A DNA stretch of 64,000 nucleotides. Source: Struthidea cinerea. Taxonomy: Eukaryota; Chordata; Aves; Passeriformes; Corcoracidae. The notes beneath the pieces were generated by a model. That model saw only the letters and a program-made list of their open reading frames with translations. It was not told the DNA's origin and searched no databases. Where the stretch lies: NCBI GenBank assembly GCA_013397865.1, contig VZTI01001123.1:242994-306993 (forward strand). Direction: 5' to 3'. Shown here in pieces: positions 51,301 to 61,944 of the stretch. The position numbers and the translations under genes are program-made. Numbering within the stretch: position 1 is the stretch's first letter; the number at the start of each line of letters is the position of its first letter.

Positions 51301-52906
51301 TTCCTTATGTATATGCTCCTTTTTTTCAATTGCTGTTGTTATGAAAGGATTTGTGGTATTGCTGTCTATTTTAATGCCTCTCTCAAGGACCTTGCAGGAC
51401 ACATTACATTGCTCCTGGAATAGACAGTAGATAGCCATTGGACTAACAGGAAGACATGATAAGGAGGAGAGGAAAAGCAATAGTTCTTCTTTCTGTACAC
51501 AGGAAGTGTTTTGCAAAAAGAAAGCCATAAAGCACCAATTGAGTGAAAGTCAGAAAGTCTCACACAGTCATACAAGGCTGAGGGAATGGGTTTGCAGTTG
51601 AAATGACAAAGCAAGCTGGACTAGACAAATTGTGGTTCAGAGTGAACGGTAGGAATTGTACTGAGGACTGCAGTTTGACCCCATGATGAATACTGGTTTA
51701 GAGCAGCAAGGAAACTGAAAAGGCAAAGGGAGTTTCTACTGCATATATCTGTGTGAAAAGTAATGTTTTCAGAAATGCCCTGTGTGTATGCACTTATACA
51801 GTCGTGTGTGTCCAAGTCTAATTTCTGTCATCAAGTGTCTCTCAAGGGTTAAAGAGTATATAAAATCTCTCAGAGGATTTTGGAAAGGGTGTATTTTCAC
51901 TGTGTCTGAATTTTAAGATTCAGCATTAGTCTTAGGAATCTTCCTGAGCAAGATGGACTGTATTCCCAGGAAATTATGCTATAAAGTGGACTTCTGTCCC
52001 CAAGTATATTTGTAGAGACACTAGCCAGAAGCTACTCCTGGACTCCTTTCAGACTTCAGGGATTTAAAGCATATGGTACCTAGCAGACCTAGAAACCAAG
52101 CACAAAATGAGGAGTTATCTACAAAAGGGTGACACTTCTACTGTCTTTGCAGCAGAGCAGTTTATGCTGAATTACTTTGATCCTTCAGAAAAAGAAAATC
52201 AGAGAAACAACAACAACAAAAAACTCACAGAAAACGATTTGGAAGTGATTATTTAACATCTCTAAAATGTTTCCATCTGGAATTTCACATGCAGACACAG
52301 ATCAATGCTCTAGTCACAATGTTGTAGAAGGGAAACCACTCGCTTCACGCAACAGGAGCTGACTCCAATCCCTTCTCTCTGATTTGTAAACAATACTTAA
52401 TTTTCAAGAACCGGCTGCAGTCTCTCCTCATACTGTACTGGATTCCCTCATAACAGTATGACAGAAGTCCATCTCTACAGGTAGGGTCTCTAGTCACTAA
52501 TACATGGTATCATTCTTTGTTTCTCCTGCCTAATGGAATAAACAACAGCATAAAACCAGTCTGATGTTACAATCAGTTTTCTGCCCTTGTCGCCTTTATG
52601 CAAATACAGGAATACTAGCAGCTTCTTTTCCAATGTGTTTTTTTGGTGGCTATAGTGGAATAAGGGCACAGGCATTCTTTCCTGAAACTAAGGCTGGCTT
52701 CTAGATGAGTAAGACCTTCGACGTGAATTGTACCCAGGAGGCTCAGAGACATAATCAAGTGATGGTAACTTTCCACTGAGTTGCTATGGAAAATTCAGGA
52801 CAGTGAGTCAATTAAGTGCGTGTGTCTAGTTAAACTGTTCCAACATGCTACGCTGTCCTTTGGGTACACATCTCAGAAGGATGTGACTCCTTTCTGAAGT
52901 TTTCTA

Positions 52907-53471
52907 TGTCTCATGGTTTAACCCTAGCCAGCAACCAAGCCTCACACAGCTGCTCACTCACTCCTCCACAGCAGGATCAGGGAAAGAATTGGAAGGGTAA
53001 ATGTGAGAAAATTCACGGGTTGAGATAAAGACACCTTAATAGGGAAAGCAAAAGCCACACACACACACAAAGCAAACAAGGAATTAATTCCCTGCTTCCC
53101 ATGGGCAGGCAGGTGTTTAGCCATCTTCAGGAGAGCCAGGCCCCATCATGGTAATGGTGATTTGGAAGACAAACATCATTACTCCAAACATCTCCCCCTT
53201 TTTCCCTCTTCCCATGCTCATGATGTCATATGGTCTGGAATATTCCTTCCGTCAGTTTGGGTCACCTGTCCCACTTGTGTCTCCTCGCAACCTCTCAAGC
53301 ACCCCCAACTTGCCAATGTGGCAGTACAAAAAGCAGAAAATGCCTTGCCTCTGTGTAAGCCCTGCTCAGTGACAACAAAAACTTCTCTATATTATCAGCA
53401 CAAATCCAAAACAGAGCTCCATACTAGCCACTGTGAAGAAATTTAACTCTACCACAGCCAAAACCAACACA
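52907..53471 (-). mobile_element. Solo LTR of a common avian endogenous retrovirus type (about 565 bp)
   Basis: On the plus strand it starts TGTCTCATGGTTTAACCC and ends GCCAAAACCAACACA, the inverted ends of a widespread bird LTR whose sense strand opens near TGTGTTGGTTTTGGCTGTGG. Internal landmarks in order are GGGTTGAGATAAAGACACC at 53019-53037, a short CA run (53054-53068), the TTCCCATGGGCAGGCAGGTG block at 53096-53115, and ATGATGTCATATGGTCTGGA at 53219-53238. The TATA box normally present beside that last block appears deleted; this is inferred from familiarity with the family. No internal coding region and no clear target duplication were found. Confidence 0.8.
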
Positions 53472-53693
53472 ACATGACAGGAAACTACACAACACCATTA
53501 TGGGTTAATATAACCTGGAAAAACCTTAGCTTTCTGAAATATTAAGAGAGAAGGTGGAAACTATGCATTTTTCATACTCTTTTTTGTGTGACTGGCAATA
53601 GAGACCACCCACATGATCTTGGTTTGCAGTCCACTGACCATTCAAGTTTCCTTTGTGAACCCAAAGTAAGCTTTACAGCTCCTCTGCCATGTT

Positions 53694-53717
53694 AAAAAAA
53701 AAAAAAAAAAAAAAAAA
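53694..53717. repeat. A-run (24 bases)
   Basis: An uninterrupted run of A. No recognisable retroposed body lies immediately upstream. Confidence 0.9.
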
Positions 53718-53913
53718 TCCAGCAGCTCCATGAAGCATTCCTCTAAGAAAATGACTTTCAAGGATTTGCCAAGTTAGATTTTAATAAGTGTAATGTGACA
53801 AACTAAGACCTACCAGATGGAGCTTTTTCTCATATCTTCTCCTGCTATCAAGAGCTCATTAGAATCAGCCACGGGTTTGACAAAGAAGACAGTGCCTCTA
53901 GTGGCAGGGGCCA

Positions 53914-53967
53914 AGCATGATTATAGTTCCTGATCTCTAGAGCATGATCATAGTTCCTGACCTCTGT
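53914..53967. repeat. 27-bp tandem duplication
   Basis: Units 53914-53940 and 53941-53967 both start AGCATGAT and share ATAGTTCCTGA, with a few substitutions. A small local duplication, probably replication slippage. Confidence 0.9.
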
Positions 53968-56064
53968 ATGTACAGTTGAGCTCTCACTGATTCCACTTAG
54001 GTGTCTCAGTTTCTGATTTTGGTATGTATGTACCTTACAGCAGTGTGGCTGTCTTCCTGCCTGCTGGATACCTGCAAGTTATCAGAGATCAGCCTATAGC
54101 TCAGCCAGGATAAGTTCACTGAGAGAATGACCTTTTCTTCAGTGGCATCCACATAAATTCCAGAAGTAGATTCTTTGAATCAAATTATCTTTGCACACAT
54201 ACAGATACCACATTGTTAGAAAACAATCAGGAACACATAGACAAGAGTATCTGTAGTCCAGTTAAATAGCACATCAGTTAGTATTTCCTTATCATACGCA
54301 GGGTTCTTCCCTTTGTCCCAAACAGAGTCCCTGAACCATCATGTAGAAGAACATCATCAGCCAACATCCAGTCTTACAGCTGAGACCCTTTTAACATGAA
54401 ACTCCAGCGACAGTAGCCAAGACTACAGGGATGTAAATGCATGAACACGCAACAATACTATGCACGCTGTTTTCACTCCTTTTACATGACAGCAGATATG
54501 ATTAATTATGACCTTCTGATCAGAGAGCTGTCAGAAGGGGAGTAATGAAGCTCAAGAAGAAGCTATTACCATTCTAGTCAAAAGTCATAGTCCTTTGCTC
54601 CTAGGCTGGCTATCCACCGCCACCTTTTTTCCTCCTCCCCTGAGCTGCTATCCCTGCTTGTTCATCAGTGCTGGAACCCAGGTCCAGCAACAGCAGTGCC
54701 TCACAGAAATTGCTGAACCATGAGATCCCAGTGCTCAGAGGCATGGTTACACCAACTGTTCAACCAAACTAGGTCATATTATCTAAGAACACTGCAAAGG
54801 AAAATAGTTTCTTAAGGTGAAAGCAAACCTAGGTTTAAGTGATACTATCCTTTATTAAAAATTCTCATGCTACTGAACTAGTGTTGGTAGAAGCTCTAAT
54901 ATCAAAAACTATTCTGAGGGGAAATCTTCATCCACCTCTGTAAAGCATGAAAACCAAAAGCACAAAAGCAAACAGTTTAAACCCTTCACAGTATTCTGAT
55001 GGCACTGCAGCACATATATATGGGCTTGATAGACTAACAGCAAGTTTCCTAAACATGACGTGATCACACAGAGAATTTCACCTAGATTTGATATAGGCTT
55101 TTTTAAAAAAGATAAATGCAAGTAACTGTGATTTAATTCATTAACCGTTTGTCAAATCACAGTAGATCAGCGGTATAGTAGGGAAAATTTGAAGTGTGGA
55201 AGGGTACACATGCTTATTCTGCTTGTAAAATCAAAGACAAAACATACCCAAATTTAGAGATGAGACAAGTTACACAGAGGGGAAAGGTTGGCTATTTTAT
55301 AAACCAGTTTATATGGAAAGTGTATGAAAAGTCACTTTTGCTTTTGAAAATACCAAATTATGTGGTAGCTAGCTATGCGAAAAAGATTTTGGCCAGATTA
55401 GTGGAAAAATCTTGAAATCACTTATTTTTGTACTATCTTTATTAAAGGAATTGTTTCCAAATGCAGTACGCTTTCAAAAGCTAGAAGACCTTAAACAACA
55501 AATCCTTTAAGCATGAGAAACCTGCTCATTTAGGAAAAAAAAAAGAGTAAATGCAACTTTTCCAAATTCCAATAATAGTGGCCATATGCTGACTTAAATC
55601 TTCAGTTTTCATTTATCAGCCTTTACTCCTGAAATAGAAGGATGATGTGCCCCACAATAACAAAGAATACTTAGTCTGATTTTCAGAGACAGTGAGGTTT
55701 AGTAATTCCAGTAAAGTCAGTCAGATTGGACAGGTGTTTGTATTTCTGAGACACAGTCAGGTTTTGCAGCCATTCAAAGCGGCATCCACAATGATAATTT
55801 CACCTACCTCTAAAAACAGCGTGGAAAATACATTTCCTCAAAAAATAACACAAATGTTTTAAATAATTCAAATGACCCAACTATTTAGAATCAATGTTTG
55901 TATAGTGTTTGCTTTTCAGTTGGGACCTAGCCATTTTATCAGCAAATTTTGGTTTTGAGTTCAGTAATAGCATGATCAGAAATAGTGCACACAACATAGG
56001 AAAACCTGGATCCCAGTCTTTTTTTGTATTTTTTAAAAACATTTGTTTTAAACATCTGTTTTTA

Positions 56065-57028
56065 AGCACCTGTCAATAGTGGTGTCCCCCAGGGTTCTAT
56101 ATTAGGCCCAGTGTTTTTAACTTGTTTATCAGTGACTCAGACAAAGGGACAGATGCCTCCTCAGCAGGTCACTGATGACCTGGGAGCAGTGGCCAATACC
56201 CTAGAGTGCGGCCCTTCAGAGGGACCTCAACAGGTTGGAGAGATGGGCAGAGATAAACCATCTGAAATTCAACAAAGGCAAATGCAGGGTCCTGCATTGG
56301 GGGAGGAATAATCCCAGGCACCAGCACAGGCTTGGGACTGACCTCTGGAAAGCAGCTCTGAGGAGAAGGACCTGGGGGTCTTGGTGGACAACAAGCTGTC
56401 CATGAGCCAGCAGTGTGCCCTGGTGGCCACGAAGGTCAATGGTGTCCTGGGGTGCATTAGGAAGAGCATTGCCAGCAGGTCAAGGGAGGTGATCCTGCCC
56501 CTCTACTGTGCCCTGGTGAGGCACATCTGGAGTGCTGTGTCCAGTTCTGGGCTCCTCAGTGTAAGAGAGACATGGAGCTTCTGGAGTGGGTCCAGTGGTG
56601 GGCAACAAAGTTGCTCAGGGGTCTGGAGAATCCCTCTTATGAGGACAGGCTGAGGGAGCCAATCCTGTTCAGCCTCAAGAAGAGATGACTGAGAAACGAC
56701 CTCATTAACATGTATAAATATCTAAAGGGTGGGTGTCAAAAGGATGGATCCAGGCTCTGCTTGAGCAATAGGACAAGAGGCAACAGGGACAAACTGATGT
56801 ACAGGAAGTTCCACCCGAACATGAGGAAGAACTTCTTTACTGTGGTGGTGACCAGGCACTGGAACATGTTGCCCAGAAAGGTTTTGGAGTCTACCTCACA
56901 GCAGATATTCAAAAACCATCTGGATGCAAACCTATGCAATGTGCTCTAGAATGACTCTGCCTGAGAAGGGTAATTGAACCAGAGCCACTGTGGTCTCTTC
57001 CAACCTGATTCATTCTGTGATTCTGTAT
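56065..57028 (+). mobile_element. CR1 LINE, 5'-truncated (about 960 bp)
   Basis: It opens in the reverse-transcriptase core with the CR1 block SGVPQGSILGPVF (near 56080-56118) and runs through the ORF2 C-terminus (VDNKLSMSQQCALVATKVNG near 56384; NMRKNFFTVVVTRHWNMLPR near 56818) to a 3' end of ATTCATTCTGTGATTCTGTAT at 57008-57028. Several frameshifts and stops separate these blocks. It belongs to a somewhat different CR1 subfamily from the copy at 59.5 kb, judging by the ORF2 wording. 5' truncation is typical; no target duplication was recognised. Confidence 0.92.
56710..56949 (+). pseudogene. CR1 ORF2 C-terminal remnant
   Basis: A 79-codon frame covers the last part of CR1 ORF2 (YKYLKGGCQKDGSRLC ... 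NMLPRKVLESTSQQIFKNHL) and stops at the natural end before the 3' UTR. It lacks the endonuclease and reverse-transcriptase catalytic parts, and its ATG is internal. Non-functional. Confidence 0.8.
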
Positions 57029-58864
57029 TTGGAAGGGGAGACAAGCAAATTCTATTGCTCTTATATTGTGTTTAGTTTTTCCTAAAGCTTTAATTTGGGA
57101 AGCGATTTTTCTTCTCTTTGAAACTGCAATGCAATGAAAACTCTGCCAGCTCAAACTCACAGCATCCTTCTCCTATCTGTACTATCTGCCAGCTCTTTTT
57201 ATGGCCTAGGATATGCCATCAACAAAAAAAAGGATGTTGTGAGAAAAAAGAAGCAGTGAGCAAGAGTAACCAGGAAAATATTAATCCCAACGGGCAGCTT
57301 GAGGTAAACCAGAACAAGTGAAAAAAACAACAGAGTTCCTTTCTCCCACTTCTAGGATGCCTGGTTTTTAACTTGTGTAATCATCCATTAGCTTCACCCT
57401 GCATAAAGAGACAGCTGAACAAGCTACAATCAAAAGAAAAACATGATAGAGAGTTTTGACAACCATAGTCAAACAGTTTAAAACAAGCTCAGTTTATACA
57501 GAGAATTCTTTAAGCTATGTTCATAGAGAGAGTTATGCTCCATTAACATGGCATTTCATACCATACTCTCCAATAAATTTGTGGCAAATATTGCAATTTT
57601 CCATTAAGTGAATGCCGCTGATCCTGGATGTAGAAACAGTGCAGCTACTACTCTGAGAGGACATAGCCACCAGAGCAGAGTGAAAATAACACAGCATCAA
57701 AGAGGGACAAGACATGGGATGCCTCTCTGAAATGGAGCCTGGCATGCAGGCAAAAAGAATAAGGTCTTAATGTATATCTTCTCCCTGAAATTCAACAAAC
57801 TTCATAAGCCCACTCTATTTGCATTCCATGACACAGCTTCAATTTAAAATTACCTTTCCAGTGCCAGAAGTTGAAAGGATACTGCCTCATGTCTAAATCT
57901 TCTGGCCCAAATTATAGCTGGTGTAATAGGCATCCATGGGCTTGAGTGTGCTCAGTGTCTCGTCAACAGTTTCCTTCCTAGTGCTCCCAATTGGGAGGCA
58001 AGTGCAAGCCAAGTGCTAGGGCTACAAACTACGACATTAGTGACTAAGGAAGGTTGGGAAGAGCAGAAGTCCTTGCACTGGGGCTACCAGAATGTATTGT
58101 GTGTCAACAGTAGGATGAGACAAAGTTTCAGATCTCCTGTCTCAAAACGACTCTATGAGCCCCACAGATATTTACTGTAAGGCCTCCAAATACAGACTTT
58201 CAAAATGACAGTACCATAGTTGTATCCAGCACTGCTGCCTTGTATTATGAGGTTTGTCTCATCAGTGATAGTGTGGGTCAGTTTTTGGGATTTCCATCTG
58301 CACTGGAGGCCGACTGGAGGCCAGCTGGCTCCATCCAGGACCGAATGCAGTGACTGACAGAGCACCTGGAGTCATGCTTCTCTCTTACTCTAGCAAAAAC
58401 AACTCAAAGGCAACCTGTTGGATGAGAACATTGTTGGTTGCTCTCCTTGTGTGGAGGCTGTTGAATATATTGGAGGCTGCATCAAAAAAAATATGTAACC
58501 CACTGGTAAGAATTTATTACTTCTTAGGCAGGCATTAATTTATTTATTATTGGGCAGACTTTTAAATGACATTGTGTAAGGTCATTGAGACAGAGAGGGG
58601 AGGAGAGAGAGAGAGAAGGAGAAAGAGACATTATACATATACATATCTATAGATTGTGTATCTATAAAAGTATATCTATTCATATGCATACATACAGACT
58701 AAAATTCTAGATCTGACAATAGGTACTAGAATGTGGCACCATGGCAAGACCAGAATAGCTACCTCTCTGCAATAACCAGCTCCCAGCTTCCTTCTGCTTA
58801 TGAAATTACTAAACTGGAGGTTGCATATGTGGTTTTACATTTAATAAAATCTGATGACATTTTT
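57029..58864. other. Unassigned DNA with a GA-rich tract
   Basis: No gene was seen. A purine tract of GAGA and GGAG units lies at about 58587-58629, followed by TA-rich words (ACATATACATAT). The rest shows no recognised repeat. Confidence 0.5.
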
Positions 58865-59040
58865 TTTCAACCAAGAAGCTGTCTGATCCTTCTTTGAATC
58901 TATTAATACTTTTGGCCTCTGTGACATTGAATTCCACCGTTTAACTGTGTGTCTGTATCATATGAAGAAAACCTGCTACTTTCATTTGTTCACTTTATTT
59001 CTGCCTGACAATGTAATCAGAAGCCCTTTTTCCCAGCTCA
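58865..59040 (-). mobile_element. Ancient CR1-like LINE 3' fragment
   Basis: Blocks at about 58907-58950 (ACTTTTGGCCTCTGTGACAT, then TGAATTCCACCGTTTAACTG), 58962-58971 (ATGAAGAAAA) and 58980-59025 follow the word order of the ORF2 C-terminal region in old amniote CR1 LINEs read on the minus strand. Many substitutions and no open frame indicate great age. Assignment is by recognition only. Confidence 0.55.
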
Positions 59041-59529
59041 GTCACAAATATGCTGCTTGATTTTGGGCATTACTTATGCCTTAATTCCTTATCTGCAGAC
59101 CATGAAAGAAAGCATTCCCTCAGGCAGTCTCCCACTGAAATGAAATTACTGTAAATACCACTTGTAGCCAGATATATTTAGAATCCCATCTTATCTAATA
59201 AAAATATTTGCTAAAAGGGACTATGACTTCTGTGGGAGTATGTCAGGTAAGGAATAATGAAGGCAGGGAATGGCCTTCAGAAGTGGACATAAGGAATGCA
59301 GCACGCAGTTGCAGTTTGAAAGAAAAGGAGGTGGCCATGTCTGACACCAGAGAATGAAGCACTCTTTGCCTATTGTATGGGCCAGCAGGCAGTGATGGCA
59401 CTTTTCATTGATGAAGATGAAACTTTTCATTGCGAGAGCGAGTCAAACAGACCTGCATGAGCCCTTCATTTGATGTCTCAGTGAGAGGTGGACACCAAAC
59501 TCCAGCTGAAGCTTCTGAAAGTGACATTT
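59041..59529. other. Unassigned DNA
   Basis: No gene or repeat was recognised in this spacer before the nested CR1. Confidence 0.5.
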
Positions 59530-59639
59530 TAAAGATAATTGAAGAAAAGAGAGGCTGTCCTTAATAACAAAGGGATCCAAGAAAGCTAGACTTACTTTAA
59601 GAAGAAAATCTTAGAGGTGCAGGAGCAGGCCATCCCTAA

Positions 59640-60017
59640 GTGCCAAAAGGTGAGTCACTGGGGAAGACAACTGCCCTGGCTGAGCAGGGTGCTTTCACAG
59701 GAACTAAGGGTAAAATAAGGCTTTACAGCCTTTGGAAGAAGGGGCAGGCAATTCAGGAAGAGTACAAGGATGTTGTTAGGTTATGGATAAAGAAAATTGG
59801 AAAGGCAGAAGCTCAACTAGAACTCCGTCTGGCCACTGCTGTAAAAGATAAGTGTTTTTATAAATACGCGAACAACAAAAGGAGAGCAAAGGAAAATCTC
59901 CATCCTTTACTGGATGCTAGGGGGAACAGAGTCACCAAGGATGAGGAGAAGGCTGAGGTACTTAATGCCTTCTTTGCCAATAAGACCAGTCACCCTCAGG
60001 GCAGCCAGAGCTGGTAG
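59640..60017 (+). pseudogene. CR1 ORF2 remnant, endonuclease-RT linker
   Basis: A frame of 125 codons covers the region just before the reverse-transcriptase core, with CR1-typical blocks LYSLWKKGQAIQEEYKDVVR, CFYKYANNKRRAKENLHPLL and TKDEEKAEVLNAFFANKTS. It terminates at a stop inside a region normally continuous with the RT domain; the following CR1 sequence (60018-60231) carries on in other frames. The ATG is internal to ORF2 and not a native start. Confidence 0.85.
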
Positions 60018-60226
60018 ACAGGGATGGGGAGCAGGACAGACCCCCTACAATCCAGGAGGAAGTTGTTAGTGTCCCGCTGTGCCACTTAGACAACCACAAG
60101 TCTGTGGAGTCAGATGAGATCCACCCAAGGGTGCTGACAGAGGTGGCAGAAACACTCACGAAACCACCCTCCATCATTTATCATTAGTCCTAGTTAACAG
60201 CTTACTGGAGATTGGTCAATGTGAGG

Positions 60227-60231
60227 CCCAT
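60227..60231. repeat. Target-site duplication, left copy (CCCAT)
   Basis: 5-bp direct repeat matching 61321-61325, bracketing the 1089-bp LTR. The CR1 frame reads ...NVRPI before and TPIHKK after, so the duplicated bases encode the same P-I site. Confidence 0.9.
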
Positions 60232-61320
60232 TGTATTTAGGTTTGTATGGTCAGGTTTTGGTAGCAGGGGTGGCTTCTGTGAGAAGCTTCTGGAAGCTTC
60301 CTCCATGCCCTGCAGAGCCAATCCCTGGTGGCTCCAAAGACGGATGTGCTGCTGGCCAAGGCTGGGCCAATCAGCGATGGTGATAACGCTCCTGTGATAA
60401 CAGATATAAGAAGGGGCGGGTGGGGGGAAAGTGATGGTGCAGGGGTAACTGCAGGCAGAGAACAACAGGGTGAAAACATGTGAGAGGAACAGCCCTGCAG
60501 ACACCAAGGTCAGTGGAGAAAGAGGGGGAGGAGCTGCTCCAGGTGCTGGAGCTGAGATTCCTCTGCAGCCTGTGGTGGAGCCCATGGTGAGGCAGCTGTG
60601 ACCCTGCAGCCCATGGAGGTCCATGTGGATGCAGAGATCCACCTGCAGCCCATGAAGGAGACCCATGTCAGGGCAGGTGGATGCCTGAGAGGAGGCAGGA
60701 GAAGCCCTTCCTGGAGCAGGTTCCTGGTAGGGACCTGCAGGAGAAAGGAGCTCATGCTGGAGCAGGTTTTCTGGTAGGATGTGTGACCCTGTGGGGGAAC
60801 AACACTGGAGCAGCCTGTGCTTGAAGGACTGCACCCTGTGGAAGAGTGATCCACACTGGAGTAGTTCATGGAGAACTGCTCGTGGGATGTTGGAGAAGTT
60901 CATTGAGGACTATATCTTCTTTGGGAAGGTCCCAACGGTGGAGCAGGGGAAGGATTCCTCTCCCTGACCAGTGTGAGAAACAGCTCGTGACGAACTGACC
61001 CTAACCCCCATTTACCATCTCCCTGAACTGTTGAAGGGGAGGAGGTAGAGATAGAAAGGAGTGAGGGATGGGGATAAGGGGGTTTTAAGGTCTTATTTTA
61101 TTTCTCATTATCCTGCTCTGATTTTGTTAGTAATAAATTCAATTCACATCTCTAATTCAAGTCTGTTTTTCCCATGACAGTATTTGGTGAGTGATCTCTT
61201 CTGGTCCTTATCTCAGCTCATGAACCCTTCATTATATTTTTTCTCCCCTGTACAGTTGTGGAGGAGAGGGATAGAGAAGTTTTGATGGGTGCCTGGGATC
61301 CAGCCAGAGTCAACCCAACA
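60232..61320 (+). mobile_element. Solo LTR (1089 bp), avian ERVL-like, nested in CR1
   Basis: It begins TGTATTTAGG, ends GTCAACCCAACA, and is flanked by perfect CCCAT repeats. It matches a widespread bird LTR: the opening GTCAGGTTTTGGTAGCAGGG block, a GATATAAGAAGG TATA-like box at about 60402, an AATAAA signal at 61132-61137, then TTTCCCATGACAGTATTTGG. Between TATA box and polyadenylation signal lies a long stretch with imperfect tandem units (see the repeat entry), so R or U3 is unusually long. No gag, pol or env sequence is present, so recombination between two LTRs left one. A 5-bp duplication fits ERVL-like elements, but class is inferred. The 233-codon minus frame inside is an artefact. 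Confidence 0.9.
60711..60950 (+). repeat. Imperfect tandem array inside the LTR (about 46-51 bp period)
   Basis: CTGGAG/TTGGAG/GTGGAG anchor words occur at about 60711, 60757, 60805, 60856, 60890 and 60937, mostly 46 to 51 bases apart, each followed by a variant of CAGGTT..CTGGTAGG or GTAGTTCATG. The units have diverged substantially. Arrays of this kind are a known trait of this LTR family. Confidence 0.7.
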
Positions 61321-61325
61321 CCCAT
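61321..61325. repeat. Target-site duplication, right copy (CCCAT)
   Basis: Exact match to 60227-60231 directly after the LTR's CA end. Confidence 0.9.
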
Positions 61326-61563
61326 CCACAAGAAGGACTGGAAGGAGGATCTGGGGAACTACAAGACTGTCGGCCTGACCATGGTGCCAGGGAAGGTTAC
61401 AGAACAGATCATCTTGAATGCCATCACACAGCACATACAGGACAACCACGGGATGAGGCCGAGCCAGCAGGGCTTTGGGAAAGGCAGGTCTTGTCTGACC
61501 AATCTGATCTCTGTCTATGCCCACATGACCCACCCAGTGGATGACGGAAAGGCTGTGGATGTT

Positions 61564-61569
61564 GCCTAC
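61564..61569. repeat. Target-site duplication, left copy (GCCTAC)
   Basis: Compare GTCTAC at 61939-61944: five of six bases match. One substitution since insertion is assumed. Confidence 0.7.
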
Positions 61570-61938
61570 TGCAGACACTGAAAAGCCTTGGCAGAGAAAT
61601 TTTTCAGCTTTCTGCAGCATTCTGTGAGAGCTCTGTGGTTCTCATGAAAGCTACGATAAACACTGCTACGGGTCTTTGTAAACTAGTTTTTTATCTGTGC
61701 GCCTGGGATCTGTTTTTCAGAGTTGTTATGGTACGCAGTGAAATAATATTTTGAAGTAGGTGTTGTGAGCTTTCGCCAGTAGGACGGGGGGTAGCTGGTT
61801 CAAGATCCAATAACCTCCTGTCATCTTTGGGAAGTTATATAAAGTTACATAAATCAAATTATAATTAATTAAATAACCACTTTCTTCCTGAATTTGGATT
61901 GTGTCATTACTCGCCGTTCTCGGTACGTCACAGCAACA
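61570..61938 (+). mobile_element. Short solo LTR (369 bp), same family as 16228-16573, nested in CR1
   Basis: It opens TGCAGACACTGAAAAG and ends GTCACAGCAACA, giving TG...CA ends, and is flanked by GCCTAC/GTCTAC. Its reverse complement aligns with 16228-16573 at both ends and at the TATA region (TTATATAAA at 61835-61843). With the plus strand as sense, the TATA-like box and an A/T-rich polyadenylation-like region precede the 3' end, so it runs in the same direction as the CR1. No retroviral genes are inside. The middle of the LTR is the most divergent part between the two copies. Confidence 0.85.
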
Positions 61939-61944
61939 GTCTAC
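61939..61944. repeat. Target-site duplication, right copy (GTCTAC)
   Basis: One-base variant of 61564-61569, immediately after the LTR. Confidence 0.7.

Larger units (their letters stand above)
46763..52906. other. Unassigned 6.1-kb stretch
   Basis: No gene was seen. It contains the AT-rich fuzzy repeat and the A/C-rich run listed separately, T and A runs near 48.07 and 49.8 kb, and otherwise single-copy-looking sequence. Confidence 0.5.
53472..56064. other. Unassigned DNA
   Basis: No gene or repeat family was recognised apart from the A-run and the 27-bp tandem duplication listed below. Confidence 0.5.
61321..61569 (+). pseudogene. CR1 ORF2 remnant, reverse-transcriptase segment
   Basis: From the LTR junction the frame reads PIHKKDWKEDLGNYKTVGLT, then VPGKVTEQIILNAITQHIQD, the QQGFGKGRSCLTNLIS block and DDGKAVDVAY, which is conserved RT-fold sequence of CR1. 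It ends where the second LTR interrupts the codon run after VAY. The normally invariant continuation (the first catalytic aspartate motif region) lies on the far side of the 369-bp LTR and is damaged. Confidence 0.85.

Noticed and set aside
60202..60903. 233-codon minus-strand open frame, the longest in the window, rich in Leu, Ser and Pro
   Set aside because: It lies almost entirely inside the solo LTR on the antisense strand and crosses the LTR/CR1 junction. Composition follows the GC-rich tandem units, so it is not a gene.
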